This document shows positions 1 through 9,654 of a stretch of DNA of 64,000 nt, piece after piece. The notes below the pieces were generated by a model, which saw only the letters and a program-made list of their open reading frames with translations, searched no databases and was not told where the DNA came from. The translations under genes and the position numbers were made by a program. Within the stretch, counting starts at the first letter, position 1. Every line of letters starts with the position of its first letter. The stretch is from Flagellimonas spongiicola (GTDB taxonomy: Bacteria > Bacteroidota > Bacteroidia > Flavobacteriales > Flavobacteriaceae): contig NZ_JAMFMA010000001.1 in NCBI RefSeq assembly GCF_023502425.1, positions 1,240,001 through 1,304,000 of the forward strand, read 5' to 3'.

Positions 1-3000
1 GGTTGCAAGTGGTTCTTCAAGGTGAAACCGTCAACTGGGCTGGTGAGAAGCCTGGTTGCGAATATGTCGAATACAATATTCTTATTATAAACACGGGCAC
101 CAACAACGAATCCCTCACCGATTTCATCATAGAAGACCCAGGTGATCCGCAATTTATTGTGGATATGTCCTCTCTTTCCGGTGATCTTAACAATAATGGG
201 ATAATGGAGCCAACTGAAAACTGGGATCTAAAAGCGCGAAGGGTTATTGAAGACATTCATATAACAGATCAAGAAATTTCCAACTGGGTTACAGTAACCG
301 CCCAAGTCGTTGGAGCAGCGACAGGGACTACAGTAAGTGACACCTCCCACCCTACTGATTTTAAAGGTGATGAACCTACATTTACATTTGTTCCTTGCCA
401 AGGAGATTCGGGTATTTCATTAATTAAAACATTTGAACTTGAAGGTGCTCTAGGTGATTCTGATGGGTGTGCGTTTATTAAATATCGTTTTGAAGTCAGA
501 CATGAAGGAGATCTAGGTGATGCATACGAACCATTTGCACTATATGACCCATCTATACCTGGTTTTTCACCAACACTGGAGTTTGGTGACAATGGAAACG
601 ACATATTAGATTCTGGTGAGACTTGGGTCTTTACCGAAACAGTTCCGATTACAGCCAGCGATATTGTAACAGGTCAGGTTGTTAACCAAGCTTTTTTTGA
701 GGCAGTTTTATACGATTCTTCGCCACTTGTTATGGGGTATGACATTTCTGATTATGAAAACACTACTGAAGATAGACCTACGGTTGTTGATCTCACGGGT
801 TGTCAACCGCAATTTGGATTATTAAAAACTGGATCCATAAAAGATTGCAAGGAGATTGAATATTCGTATACCGTCACAAATTTAAGTTCAAATTTAACAT
901 ACGCCAATGTTACCATAACAGATGATAATATTGAAATAATCCCGGCTGGCCCATTTGGGGATGTTGATAATTTGAATGAGTTAGAGCCCGGAGAAACCTG
1001 GACCTTTACGGCAGCTTATCAATTAAAAGAAGCCGATTTAATGGCAGGTAGCATTGGTAATGGATCCGAAGTGGCCTTGGAAGTTCTGGAGTATCCCGGA
1101 TTCTTTTTTACCGATCGCTCACATCCATCAGATCTTTTTGATGATGGTCCAACAATAAGCGATTTAACCGTATGTGTTCCTGGTATTAGTCTTATAAAAA
1201 AAGAGGCGTTAGATGGCAACTGCGAAAACATTAATTATGAGTTTACGGTGGTGAATGAAAGTCAGAACAATCAAGAATTGGAAAACCTTGAAATTACTGA
1301 TCCACTAATCACAATACCTAATTTACCAGATTCTGGTGACAGCGATTTAGACAATATCCTAGATCCAGATGAAACTTGGGTGTTTACCGCATCTTACGCT
1401 ATTACGGCCACTGACCTAACCAATGGCCAAGTGGATAATCAAGCCAGCATTAGTGCGAATGTATTGGGGTTCCCAGGTATTATTGTAAATGATCTATCCC
1501 ACCCTACCGATCCAACATTGGATGGCGACACCACCACAGACCTTTCAGGTTGCGTGCCCAATATCAACATCATCAAGACAGGCACCGTGGACGGGACCTG
1601 TACCAACATCGACTACACCTTCACCGTGAACAATAACGGAAACGTGGACCTTAACATCGATTCCATCGAAGATCCGTTGTTGGTTGCACCACCAACATAT
1701 GTCTCTGGAGATGGTAACATAATAGGCGTGTTGGAAGTCGGTGAGACCTGGGAATACACCGCTTCATACCCGATAACCGCAACCGACCTGAACAATGGAC
1801 AAGTGAACAACAGGGCCACTGTGGATGCCCACGTGGCCGCTCAGCCCGCCATCACTGTATCCGACGAATCACATCCCTCCGACATCGCGTTGGATGACGA
1901 CACCACAACCGACCTTTCCGGTTGCGTGCCCAATATCAACATCCTAAAGACGGGCGCCGTGGACGGGACCTGTACCAACATCAACTACACCTTCAACGTG
2001 AACAACAACGGGAACGTGGAACTTAACATCGATTCCATCGATGACCTGCTGTTGCCCGTGCCCCCAACATATGTTTCAGGGGACGATGACCTCGATGGAC
2101 TATTGGATGTGGGCGAGACCTGGGAATACAACGCTTCGTACCCGATAACCGCAACCGACCTGAACAATGGACAAGTGGACAACAGGGCCACCGTGAATGC
2201 CCACATGGCAGCCCAGCCCGCGATAACCCTAAGCGACGAATCACATCCTTTCGACATTGCGATGGATGGCGACACCACCACCAGTCTATTAGGCTGTATT
2301 CCAAGTATTACCATAGTTAAGTCTGGAGTGATAAGTCAAGATTGTACTACCATAGACTATACGTTTGTAGTTGCTAATCCAGGGAATCAGGACTTAATGG
2401 ATATCGAAATATTGGATGATAAAGTCACAGTACCCAATACACCAGATTCGGGTGATTTTGACGACGATGGCATATTGGACATGGGTGAAACATGGACCTA
2501 TACGGCATCCTACCTATTAACCGCAACCGATGTTAATAATGGTGTAGTAAATAACCAAGCTACCGTGGAGGCAGATGCGGTAAGTCTTCCGGATGTTACC
2601 GTATTGGATGATTCTCACCCATCGGATCACCTTTTGGATGGGATGACGGTTACAGATGTAACCTCTTGTCAAGTACCAAGAATTGGCCTTATCAAACAAG
2701 GGCAACTTAGTGATCTAGATCAAGATGATTGTGATGAAAGTATCTTATACACCTTCACTGTTTTAAACAATGGAAATGCTGATCTTGTTAATCTTGAACT
2801 GGTTGATCCCTTGCTTATGGGGATTGTTGCCGGGCCAAAAACAGGTTCCGACGACGGCGATGATGGGGTCTTGAGCATAGGCGAAACTTGGACTTATGAA
2901 TCGTATTATGCCATTACCGAACAAAATCAGACGGATGGTGACGTTACCAATCAAGCCACGGTTACCGCATGGACGCAGGGCGATGTTGAAGTTTCGGACG

Positions 3001-3815
3001 ATTCAGATGATACTAGTTATGATGAAAATGATGCGACCCAAACCTTGCTAAGCAATACGTGCGTCAACACAGAAGTAGGCATTGCCTTGATTAAACTTGG
3101 TTATCTCACGGATTTGAACGACGATGAATGTCCAGAAGCCATCACCTATTCCTTTATTGTTTCCAACCGAGGTAGTGAGCCATTGAACAATATAATACTT
3201 GAGGATAATTTACTTGATGCAGAGACTGAATACACCTTATCCGAAGGCGATGACAATTCTAATGGCATACTAGATTTAGGTGAAGAATGGACATTTACAG
3301 CTTCCTATGTATTGACTGCAAAAGACTTAGAAACCGGTTATGTGGAAAACCAAGCAGTGGTTGCTGCACAATCCGTAGTTTCCCAGCAATCCGTTCTTGA
3401 TTTTTCTGATGATAATTCCTTTGACGAAAATGATACAACAAGAACAACAGTAATAGATGGTTGTGATCCTGATAATCCCATTGATCCAGAAGATCCTATC
3501 AACCAGGAATTTGAAGTCTTTACTGGAATTACTCCAAATGGAGATGGAATCAATGATTTCTTCCGAATCAATGGGGTTGAGAATTTCCCAGAGAATAGTT
3601 TGAAAATATTCAATAGATGGGGCGTGTTGGTATACGAAGCTGAAGGTTACGGTATTGGAAATAATTTATTTACTGGGGTTTCAGAAGGAAGAGCCACCAT
3701 TTCACAGCAACGCACCCTTCCTAGTGGCACCTATTTCTATACCTTAAAATTTGATGAGGAAAACAACCCTGGACAAGCTACCTACTCAGGGTATTTATAC
3801 ATCAACCGCGATTAA
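1..3815 (+). CDS. Giant repeat adhesin with T9SS type B (gliding-type) C-terminal domain, 5' partial
   Basis: The frame is open at the left edge, so the N-terminus and signal peptide lie outside the window; about 1270 residues are visible. They form roughly nine DUF11-like beta-sandwich repeats of about 125-135 residues. Each repeat starts with a motif like 'I.LIK.G', carries an acidic Ca-binding-like loop with GETW.FTASY, and ends near DLSGC. From about residue 1168 to the end is a CHU_C / gliding-motility C-terminal domain with GITPNGDGINDFF and IFNRWG, the known signal for type IX secretion of SprB-like surface proteins. The next gene is a PorP/SprF homologue, the usual partner of such adhesins. 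Inferred role: cell-surface adhesin used in attachment or gliding. The target surface cannot be told. The family and secretion route are clear; the exact function is not. Confidence 0.85.
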   Translation, partial: LQVVLQGETVNWAGEKPGCEYVEYNILIINTGTNNESLTDFIIEDPGDPQFIVDMSSLSGDLNNNGIMEPTENWDLKARRVIEDIHITDQEISNWVTVTAQVVGAATGTTVSDTSHPTDFKGDEPTFTFVPCQGDSGISLIKTFELEGALGDSDGCAFIKYRFEVRHEGDLGDAYEPFALYDPSIPGFSPTLEFGDNGNDILDSGETWVFTETVPITASDIVTGQVVNQAFFEAVLYDSSPLVMGYDISDYENTTEDRPTVVDLTGCQPQFGLLKTGSIKDCKEIEYSYTVTNLSSNLTYANVTITDDNIEIIPAGPFGDVDNLNELEPGETWTFTAAYQLKEADLMAGSIGNGSEVALEVLEYPGFFFTDRSHPSDLFDDGPTISDLTVCVPGISLIKKEALDGNCENINYEFTVVNESQNNQELENLEITDPLITIPNLPDSGDSDLDNILDPDETWVFTASYAITATDLTNGQVDNQASISANVLGFPGIIVNDLSHPTDPTLDGDTTTDLSGCVPNINIIKTGTVDGTCTNIDYTFTVNNNGNVDLNIDSIEDPLLVAPPTYVSGDGNIIGVLEVGETWEYTASYPITATDLNNGQVNNRATVDAHVAAQPAITVSDESHPSDIALDDDTTTDLSGCVPNINILKTGAVDGTCTNINYTFNVNNNGNVELNIDSIDDLLLPVPPTYVSGDDDLDGLLDVGETWEYNASYPITATDLNNGQVDNRATVNAHMAAQPAITLSDESHPFDIAMDGDTTTSLLGCIPSITIVKSGVISQDCTTIDYTFVVANPGNQDLMDIEILDDKVTVPNTPDSGDFDDDGILDMGETWTYTASYLLTATDVNNGVVNNQATVEADAVSLPDVTVLDDSHPSDHLLDGMTVTDVTSCQVPRIGLIKQGQLSDLDQDDCDESILYTFTVLNNGNADLVNLELVDPLLMGIVAGPKTGSDDGDDGVLSIGETWTYESYYAITEQNQTDGDVTNQATVTAWTQGDVEVSDDSDDTSYDENDATQTLLSNTCVNTEVGIALIKLGYLTDLNDDECPEAITYSFIVSNRGSEPLNNIILEDNLLDAETEYTLSEGDDNSNGILDLGEEWTFTASYVLTAKDLETGYVENQAVVAAQSVVSQQSVLDFSDDNSFDENDTTRTTVIDGCDPDNPIDPEDPINQEFEVFTGITPNGDGINDFFRINGVENFPENSLKIFNRWGVLVYEAEGYGIGNNLFTGVSEGRATISQQRTLPSGTYFYTLKFDEENNPGQATYSGYLYINRD
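1549..2292 (+). repeat. Two near-identical 372-bp tandem repeat units inside the adhesin gene
   Basis: Two head-to-tail units of 372 bp (124 codons), at 1549-1920 and 1921-2292, share long runs of identical DNA, for example around GACGGGACCTGTACCAACAT. Their codons are visibly more GC-rich than the other repeats of the same protein. The neighbouring repeats match at protein level only. This suggests recent duplication or gene conversion of this unit. Confidence 0.8.
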
Positions 3816-3825
3816 GAACAATCCC

Positions 3826-4803
3826 ATGAACCAACCAACCGCGTACTTGAATAAAGTTTGCAAATTAACTAGTCTTCTGATTTTTTTAGTCCTATGCGCT
3901 GTTTACGAAGGCACTGCGCAGCAAGATCCCCAGTATACACAATACATGTACAACACCCAGGTCATCAATCCAGCGTATGTGGGGTCTAGAGAGACCCTAA
4001 GCTTTGGAGTCCTAGGTAGATCACAATGGCTCAATCTGGAAGGCGCGCCACAAACAGGTACCTTCACAGTGAATTTACCCGTTGGCTTTTATGACAATAT
4101 GGGGGTTGGTCTTTCCATTGTGCACGACCAAATTGGGCCAGCATCAGAATCCAATGTGGTTATGGACTTTGCTTATGCCATTCACTTATCTAGAAATGCC
4201 GTAAGTAAACTCTCCTTCGGTCTGAAGGCGGGTATCGATTACCTGGACATCAATTATCAAAAACTCAACATTTTTGATCCCAATGACCCTTATTTCGGAA
4301 GCAACGTAGATGGTAAAATTCAACCACAGATTGGTTCTGGTTTGTACTTTAATTCCGAGCGTTTTTATGTTGGCCTCTCTGTTCCCAACTTTTTGAATGT
4401 TCAAAATTTCGATAAAAATTCACTGCAAGACCAAGATTTGGAAAATGTGGCAATAAACCGTTTACATTACTTTTTGATCTCTGGCTATGTGTTCGAATTG
4501 AATCCCAATTTAAAATTCAAGCCAGCTACGATGATGAAAGTAGTGAGCGGAGCACCACTACAATGGGATATGTCCGCAAATTTCATGTTGAACGAAAAGT
4601 TTGTATTTGGTGCCTCCTACCGATGGAATGCCTCTATAAGTGGCCTACTGGGCTTTCAAATATCGGACACCGTATTCACTGGCATTGGTTACGATTACCA
4701 ATCCACGGCCATCGAAGATTACAGCGATGGGTCTTATGAGGCAATGCTAAGAATTGATGTTTTCAATAGAGCCGAACGGATAGTAGCACCGAGATTCTTT
4801 TAA
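3826..4803 (+). CDS. PorP/SprF family type IX secretion outer-membrane protein
   Basis: The protein has 325 residues and is typical of PorP/SprF proteins. These are outer-membrane beta-barrels that dock with the T9SS and are needed for export of a cognate SprB-type adhesin. The start at 3826 is chosen because it gives a signal peptide (MNQPTAYLNKV then LLIFLVLCAV) ending at GTAQQ; an in-frame upstream ATG at 3751 lies inside the adhesin gene. The family signature QDPQYTQYMYN..VINPAYVGSR follows directly. The start is 11 bases after the adhesin stop and the OmpA gene begins 12 bases downstream, so the three genes look like one operon. The C-terminus ends in aromatic residues (RFF), as in many outer-membrane barrels. 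Confidence 0.9.
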   Translation: MNQPTAYLNKVCKLTSLLIFLVLCAVYEGTAQQDPQYTQYMYNTQVINPAYVGSRETLSFGVLGRSQWLNLEGAPQTGTFTVNLPVGFYDNMGVGLSIVHDQIGPASESNVVMDFAYAIHLSRNAVSKLSFGLKAGIDYLDINYQKLNIFDPNDPYFGSNVDGKIQPQIGSGLYFNSERFYVGLSVPNFLNVQNFDKNSLQDQDLENVAINRLHYFLISGYVFELNPNLKFKPATMMKVVSGAPLQWDMSANFMLNEKFVFGASYRWNASISGLLGFQISDTVFTGIGYDYQSTAIEDYSDGSYEAMLRIDVFNRAERIVAPRFF

Positions 4804-4815
4804 ACCCCAAGAAAT

Positions 4816-6756
4816 ATGTTCAGCCGAATAGTCCATTGTATCGCACTCACTTTATTGTTAGCTGCGAGCACCTATGCCCAAAAAAGTATTGTAAAAAAAG
4901 CGAATAAGGAATTTAACTCCTACGATTATATCGATGCAAGGGAAATTTACCTTAAAGTAGCTCAAAATGGCTATGAATCCCCACAATTGTTCGAAAATCT
5001 AGGAGACACCTATTATTTCAATAGCAATTATACCGAAGCATTAACGTGGTATAAAAAACTGTTGGATAGGTTTCCCAATGAAACAAAACCAGTCTACTAC
5101 TATAGAACCGCTCAAAGTCTAAAAAGTACTGGGAACTATCAGGAATCAAAAAAAGTCATGGGGAAGTATGCAGGCTTGTCCGCAAGTTCAAGAATTGCAG
5201 AAATATTTATGAATGATTACAATACACTGGATAGTTTGGCCGATTTCGAGTCAAAAAAGTATGAAATCCTGAATGTTACTCAAGCTATGGAAGGTTCGGA
5301 TTTTGGTCCTGCGTTTATGGGAAATAAACTTGTATATGCCACATCTTCTAATGGAGCTAAGGGCAATAAAGTGCATAATTGGTCGGGGTTACCCTATGTG
5401 GACTTGTATGAAGCAGAGATTGATGAAGACTGGAAATTGAAAAATCCAGAACCGCTCAAAGGTGAAATCAATTCTCCCCTACATGAATCTACTGCAACTT
5501 TTTCCAAAGATGGAAATGCAGTGTATTTCACTAGGAATAACTATTTAGATGGAAAAAAGAAACGCGGAAAACAGAAATTGGTCAGTTTGAAAGTTTTTAA
5601 AGCTACCAAAGATGAGCAGGGTAACTGGGGCAATATACAGGAACTTCCATTCAACAATGATTCTTATTCCGTTGCGCACCCCGCTTTGAGCACAGATGGC
5701 AAAAGATTGTATTTCTCTTCAAACATGGCAGGTTCCCTTGGTCTTTCGGATTTATGGTATGTGGATATTTTGGGTGATTCCTCTTATGGCACCCCGGTTA
5801 ATTTAGGTCCAGAAATAAATACGGAGGCAAGGGAAACCTTTCCATTTATAAGCGATTCCAACAAACTATATTTTTCTAGCGATGGTCATTTGGGACTGGG
5901 CGGTTTGGACATTTTTGTAACCGACTTGAACGAAGAAAATACGTCTAAGCAAATCTTAAATCTTAAACAACCTATTAATACCAAAATGGACGATTTTGGT
6001 TACATAATGAATGAGGCCAAACAGATTGGTTATTTTTCCTCTAATCGAGAAGGAAAAGCTGGAAGCGCATCAGACGATATCTATCGTGTCTGGGAAACTT
6101 GCGGAGAAATTACCGCAGTCGGAACCATAACCGATGCAAATACTTCAAATCCCATCTATGGTGCCACTGTCATATTATTAGATTCCAATAACGCTGTATT
6201 GGAAGAAACAATAGCAGATGCCGATGGGAATTACCATTTTACACAAATCTTGGATTGTAGCATGCAGTATACGGTAAGGGCTCAGCATGAAATCCAAGGT
6301 TATGACCCTATGGAAAAAATTATAAATACACCTCGCGGTACAGAAGAATTAAGCATTGATCTTGCGCGCTCCTACCCAGATTGCGCAGATAACGATTTAG
6401 GATGTAGATTAAATCTTCAGCCCATATATTTTGATTACGGTAGATATACCATTCGTGAAGACGCGGAAGTAGAGCTTGCTAAAATATTGGAAGCCTTAAA
6501 ACAGTATCCTCAAATCAAAATTCATATAGAATCACATACAGACTCCCGGTCAAGCGATAGTTTCAACATGCGTTTGTCCCAAAAAAGAGCCAACTCCACG
6601 CTTGAATGGTTGATTGCCAATGGAATACCAAAAAACAGGTTGAGTTCCGAAGGATATGGTGAAACGCAATTGCTCAATGATTGCAGCAATGGAGTTGATT
6701 GTTCAGAAGCCGCACATCAATTGAATAGAAGATCTGTATTTGTGATTACTGAGTAA
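4816..6756 (+). CDS. OmpA family protein with TPR, PD40 and carboxypeptidase-like domains
   Basis: The protein has 646 residues. After a signal peptide ending near STYAQ come TPR-like helices (about 25-150), WD40-like PD40 beta-propeller repeats (about 155-425; motifs such as LYFSSNMAGSLGLSDLWY and GGLDIFV), a carboxypeptidase-like regulatory Ig-fold (about 435-520), and a C-terminal OmpA peptidoglycan-binding domain (about 535-646; IYFDYGRYTI, SHTDSR, RANST, GYGE). This architecture is regularly found next to PorP/SprF genes and resembles PorE/SprE-like anchors linking the secretion machine to peptidoglycan. It is the third gene of the adhesin operon. Periplasmic and membrane-attached location is inferred from the domains. 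Confidence 0.9.
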   Translation: MFSRIVHCIALTLLLAASTYAQKSIVKKANKEFNSYDYIDAREIYLKVAQNGYESPQLFENLGDTYYFNSNYTEALTWYKKLLDRFPNETKPVYYYRTAQSLKSTGNYQESKKVMGKYAGLSASSRIAEIFMNDYNTLDSLADFESKKYEILNVTQAMEGSDFGPAFMGNKLVYATSSNGAKGNKVHNWSGLPYVDLYEAEIDEDWKLKNPEPLKGEINSPLHESTATFSKDGNAVYFTRNNYLDGKKKRGKQKLVSLKVFKATKDEQGNWGNIQELPFNNDSYSVAHPALSTDGKRLYFSSNMAGSLGLSDLWYVDILGDSSYGTPVNLGPEINTEARETFPFISDSNKLYFSSDGHLGLGGLDIFVTDLNEENTSKQILNLKQPINTKMDDFGYIMNEAKQIGYFSSNREGKAGSASDDIYRVWETCGEITAVGTITDANTSNPIYGATVILLDSNNAVLEETIADADGNYHFTQILDCSMQYTVRAQHEIQGYDPMEKIINTPRGTEELSIDLARSYPDCADNDLGCRLNLQPIYFDYGRYTIREDAEVELAKILEALKQYPQIKIHIESHTDSRSSDSFNMRLSQKRANSTLEWLIANGIPKNRLSSEGYGETQLLNDCSNGVDCSEAAHQLNRRSVFVITE

Positions 6757-6866
6757 TATCTTCCTGATTATCTTATAGTTACATATAATTCCAAATTTTT
6801 GGCACGCTGTTTGGTTATTAGTTTTTGGATGTAAATAATTATATCCAGAATTTAAAACCCTATAGT

Positions 6867-8120
6867 ATGAAAAAGTTAGTACTCATTATAGCAGCAGTGC
6901 TCCTGGGTATTCCTAATATCCACGCAGCGGAAGTAGACAAATCCATTATCACCACTTCTTACAGATATGGTAATTCATTCATTTTTGTGGAAAATGGGGT
7001 AACTTTTTCAGTGTACCCTGATGGTGAATTTGATTTTTATTTAGATAATCAAGTAAATGTTGGTGTGGGTGCCCGTATTGGTAATGTTGGTGTCACCTTC
7101 AATTCAGGTTATAATTATAATCCATTTGTACAGTATGATGATTACGGTGCTGTAATCCAAGTTGAAAACATCCCGATTTTTTATGACTATTATGGACGTG
7201 TTTCCCAAATTGGTGGAGTAGATGTTTGGTATAGAAATGGGCGTGTGCGCAGAGTTGGTGGATTGCATGTTTATTACAATGGAGGTGTATTTAGTCACTA
7301 TACTGGATTCATCAATATTTATAACAGACATTATGTGTACAGACCGTTCCATAGGTATTTTATAAGACCAAATGTTGGATTCTGTAACGTATACACCAGA
7401 CCATACAGAAGGTATTACAGGCCTATTCGTTACACCTATTATAGACCTTATAGAGACAACTATAGAAGAAGTTACGCAAGAATAGGACGTACCTACAGAA
7501 ATGACAGACATTATAGAAGAGATAATATCTATAGAAATGATAAACGTGTTACAAGACGCAACAACAACATAAGAAGAAACAATGCGGATTATGGCAGAAG
7601 TAACCGAAATGTTGACAGACGTAACTATAGAAATGATGATTACAGAAAAGGCAATGCCGTAAGTAGGTCTAGTAGTAACCTTAGACGAAACTCTAATAAC
7701 AATAGAACAGTTAGAGAAGGAAATTACAGAAAAGACAAGGTAAGGTCTACAACAAATAGAGAAGTAACAAGGAGATCTAATAGTAGGACAGTTACTAAAC
7801 GAGAAGTTACCAATACACCAAGGAGTAGGACGGTGACTAGAAGTACAAGTACTACGTATAGAAAACCTCAGAATAGAAATAACAATAGGTCTACAGTAAA
7901 TAGGCCAAGTACAAACAAAAGAACGGTTACCCGAAGTACAAGTACTACGTATAGAAAGCCTAAGGCTAGTAGTACCAATAGATCAAGTGTTAGCAGAAGT
8001 AGCAAACCAAAGCGCACTGTATCTAGAAGCACAACAACAGTAAGAAGAAGCTCAGGTAACAGCAGTTCTAGAAGAAGTAGCAACTCCGGTGTAAGATCAA
8101 GGCGCAGCGGAAAGCAGTAA
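6867..8120 (+). CDS. Secreted Arg/Ser-rich protein of unknown function
   Basis: The start at 6867 gives 417 residues with a clean signal peptide (MKKLVLIIAAVLLGIPNIHA); an in-frame ATG 42 bases upstream is less likely. Residues about 25-150 are Gly/Tyr/Val-rich with repeating short strands (YDYYGRVSQIGGVDVWYRNGR). From about 155 to the end the protein is dominated by Arg, Tyr, Asn and Ser, with repeated RYYRP and R.T.TYRKP units. The charge is extremely positive and the tail is probably unstructured. Similar Arg-rich exported proteins occur in Flavobacteriia without known function. Codons for Arg are mostly AGA. An intrinsic terminator follows. Nucleic-acid, polysaccharide or anionic-surface binding are possibilities only. 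Confidence 0.75.
   Translation: MKKLVLIIAAVLLGIPNIHAAEVDKSIITTSYRYGNSFIFVENGVTFSVYPDGEFDFYLDNQVNVGVGARIGNVGVTFNSGYNYNPFVQYDDYGAVIQVENIPIFYDYYGRVSQIGGVDVWYRNGRVRRVGGLHVYYNGGVFSHYTGFINIYNRHYVYRPFHRYFIRPNVGFCNVYTRPYRRYYRPIRYTYYRPYRDNYRRSYARIGRTYRNDRHYRRDNIYRNDKRVTRRNNNIRRNNADYGRSNRNVDRRNYRNDDYRKGNAVSRSSSNLRRNSNNNRTVREGNYRKDKVRSTTNREVTRRSNSRTVTKREVTNTPRSRTVTRSTSTTYRKPQNRNNNRSTVNRPSTNKRTVTRSTSTTYRKPKASSTNRSSVSRSSKPKRTVSRSTTTVRRSSGNSSSRRSSNSGVRSRRSGKQ
7829..7962 (+). repeat. 93-bp period repeat in the Arg/Ser-rich tail
   Basis: A segment containing AGTACAAGTACTACGTATAG occurs twice with a 93-bp (31-codon) offset, near 7830-7870 and 7923-7963. It encodes the repeated TVTR-STSTTYRKP motif. Similarity at DNA level is higher than in the rest of the tail, suggesting recent repeat expansion. 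Confidence 0.65.
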
Positions 8121-8147
8121 GATAGTTTTTAGGTTGGTTAGTTGTTT

Positions 8148-8182
8148 ACCCCGTAGTTGGATTTATCCGCTACGGGGTTTTT
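8148..8182 (+). terminator. Intrinsic terminator after the Arg/Ser-rich gene
   Basis: A 9-bp perfect stem (ACCCCGTAG at 8148-8156, CTACGGGGT at 8170-8178) is followed by a T run. It lies 28 bases after the stop of the secreted protein and before the convergent flippase gene. Confidence 0.85.
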
Positions 8183-8193
8183 CATTAAGCGAT

Positions 8194-9654
8194 TTACGGC
8201 TCACGTTTTCTTAACCATTTGGCAAGGACACCATTTACATCTTCAGAAATTTGAAAACGATAGAGAATCCCCAAATACATCACTACAATAAATGTTGATT
8301 TCAGTGTTATATTGATAATAGGATGAAATGGAAATTGCATCGAAGCAAAAAGTGCAATTAATAATAACAAGGTAGCGAATACCTTAAATGTTGCAGCGGT
8401 CATAGGGAGCATTCCAAATTTTAACTTCACCAATATCAACTTACTTAGGTTAAATAGCAATATAGAAGCGAAACTAGCCACTGCGGCACCTTCAATGCCA
8501 TAGATTGGAATAAGCCATAGGTTGAGCAAAATTGTCACAATCGCAAAACAAATTCCCATAACCAACACCCACTTGTAATATGCCGAATAGTATAGGATCG
8601 CATTTATATTTCCTAATAAGGAATCTAATACTTTGGCTAAACCTATTAAAAAAACAATATGGAATCCATCGCGATAAGCTTCTGGAATCATTGTGTACAG
8701 ATCACTTAGATTCAAAAGCACCAACACGAATAAAATTCCTGATGCAATAAAAGATGTCAAAGAGGTTTTCTTGTACAACCGTTCCAGTTCAAAAGAGTTA
8801 CCCGAATTAAGATAGTTTGCGGTCATTGGATAGGTAATTTGATGCATCGCACGGGTTGGAACAATTATACTTGTAGCAATGTAAATGGCAACGCCATAGT
8901 AGGCAACATTGTCCAACGATTTAAACTGATTGATCATTACCTTGTCTATTTCAAGTAAAATCAAAGCCACCGAACCGCCCAACACCATCAGTAAACCATA
9001 CCCGATTATTTCTTTTGATTGTTTCGGAAAATCAAAACTAATTCGCAGTCGTTGCAAATAATAAGCATAGATTTTCATCAAAAGCGTTCGTATCATATAA
9101 ACCCCAACCAATGCCATTAGAAACTCATCCACATTTATTGTTTCCCAATAAAGCAACAACAGAAGGACACTAACGCAGACGCGGGCAAACACTTCTTTCA
9201 AAAAATTACCAAATACAGATTTCAGATGCACTTTACCCCAGGCATAAAACAACTCAAAATATGCCATGGACATACCCACTAAAAAGAAGTACCAAATATA
9301 GTCACGGACCAGAGCATTTTGAACAGAGAGGAAATCCGCAATTTGCTCTTGGAAACCCCAAATAACAATGGCCAATGGTACAATTATGGCAAGAGGAAGT
9401 AATAAAATCAGTGTAAGAAAACCATCCTTATCGCCCTCGGATTGAGCACTGAAATATTTTACAAGTGCATTATGTGCACCTGAGCTCATTATGGGCATTA
9501 AAATGGCCCCAGTGGCCAAAATAAAAGTTACCAACCCATAATACGTAGGTTCCAGGATATTGGTATAAAGAAAAAGGGTGTTGATAGCACCAAACCCAAA
9601 ACCAATATAGGTTACAATGGTATTCTTAAATGTCTGTTTTAAAACAATACCCAT
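8194..9654 (-). CDS. Wzx-like polysaccharide flippase (MOP/MATE superfamily)
   Basis: This 486-residue polytopic inner-membrane protein has about 12-14 hydrophobic segments spread over its length, as in the polysaccharide-transport (Wzx/RfbX) branch of the MOP exporters. Early sequence FKNTIVTYIGFGFGAINTLFLY is typical of the first helix. Its start overlaps the stop of the upstream glycosyltransferase by one base (TAATG), so it is the last gene of a translationally coupled set YfhO-like, glycosyltransferase, flippase. Known family role: moving lipid-linked glycans across the inner membrane. The substrate is unknown. Confidence 0.85.
   Translation of the reverse strand: MGIVLKQTFKNTIVTYIGFGFGAINTLFLYTNILEPTYYGLVTFILATGAILMPIMSSGAHNALVKYFSAQSEGDKDGFLTLILLLPLAIIVPLAIVIWGFQEQIADFLSVQNALVRDYIWYFFLVGMSMAYFELFYAWGKVHLKSVFGNFLKEVFARVCVSVLLLLLYWETINVDEFLMALVGVYMIRTLLMKIYAYYLQRLRISFDFPKQSKEIIGYGLLMVLGGSVALILLEIDKVMINQFKSLDNVAYYGVAIYIATSIIVPTRAMHQITYPMTANYLNSGNSFELERLYKKTSLTSFIASGILFVLVLLNLSDLYTMIPEAYRDGFHIVFLIGLAKVLDSLLGNINAILYYSAYYKWVLVMGICFAIVTILLNLWLIPIYGIEGAAVASFASILLFNLSKLILVKLKFGMLPMTAATFKVFATLLLLIALFASMQFPFHPIINITLKSTFIVVMYLGILYRFQISEDVNGVLAKWLRKREP

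Noticed and set aside
1549-2292. GC-shifted segment of the adhesin as a horizontally acquired or inserted element
   Set aside because: The segment keeps the reading frame, repeat fold and boundaries of its neighbours, so internal repeat amplification explains it better than insertion.
7104-7511. Antisense open frame of 135 codons opposite the Arg/Ser-rich gene
   Set aside because: It is the complement of a low-complexity, AT-rich coding region and has Ile/Ser-rich sequence without a plausible domain or ribosome site.
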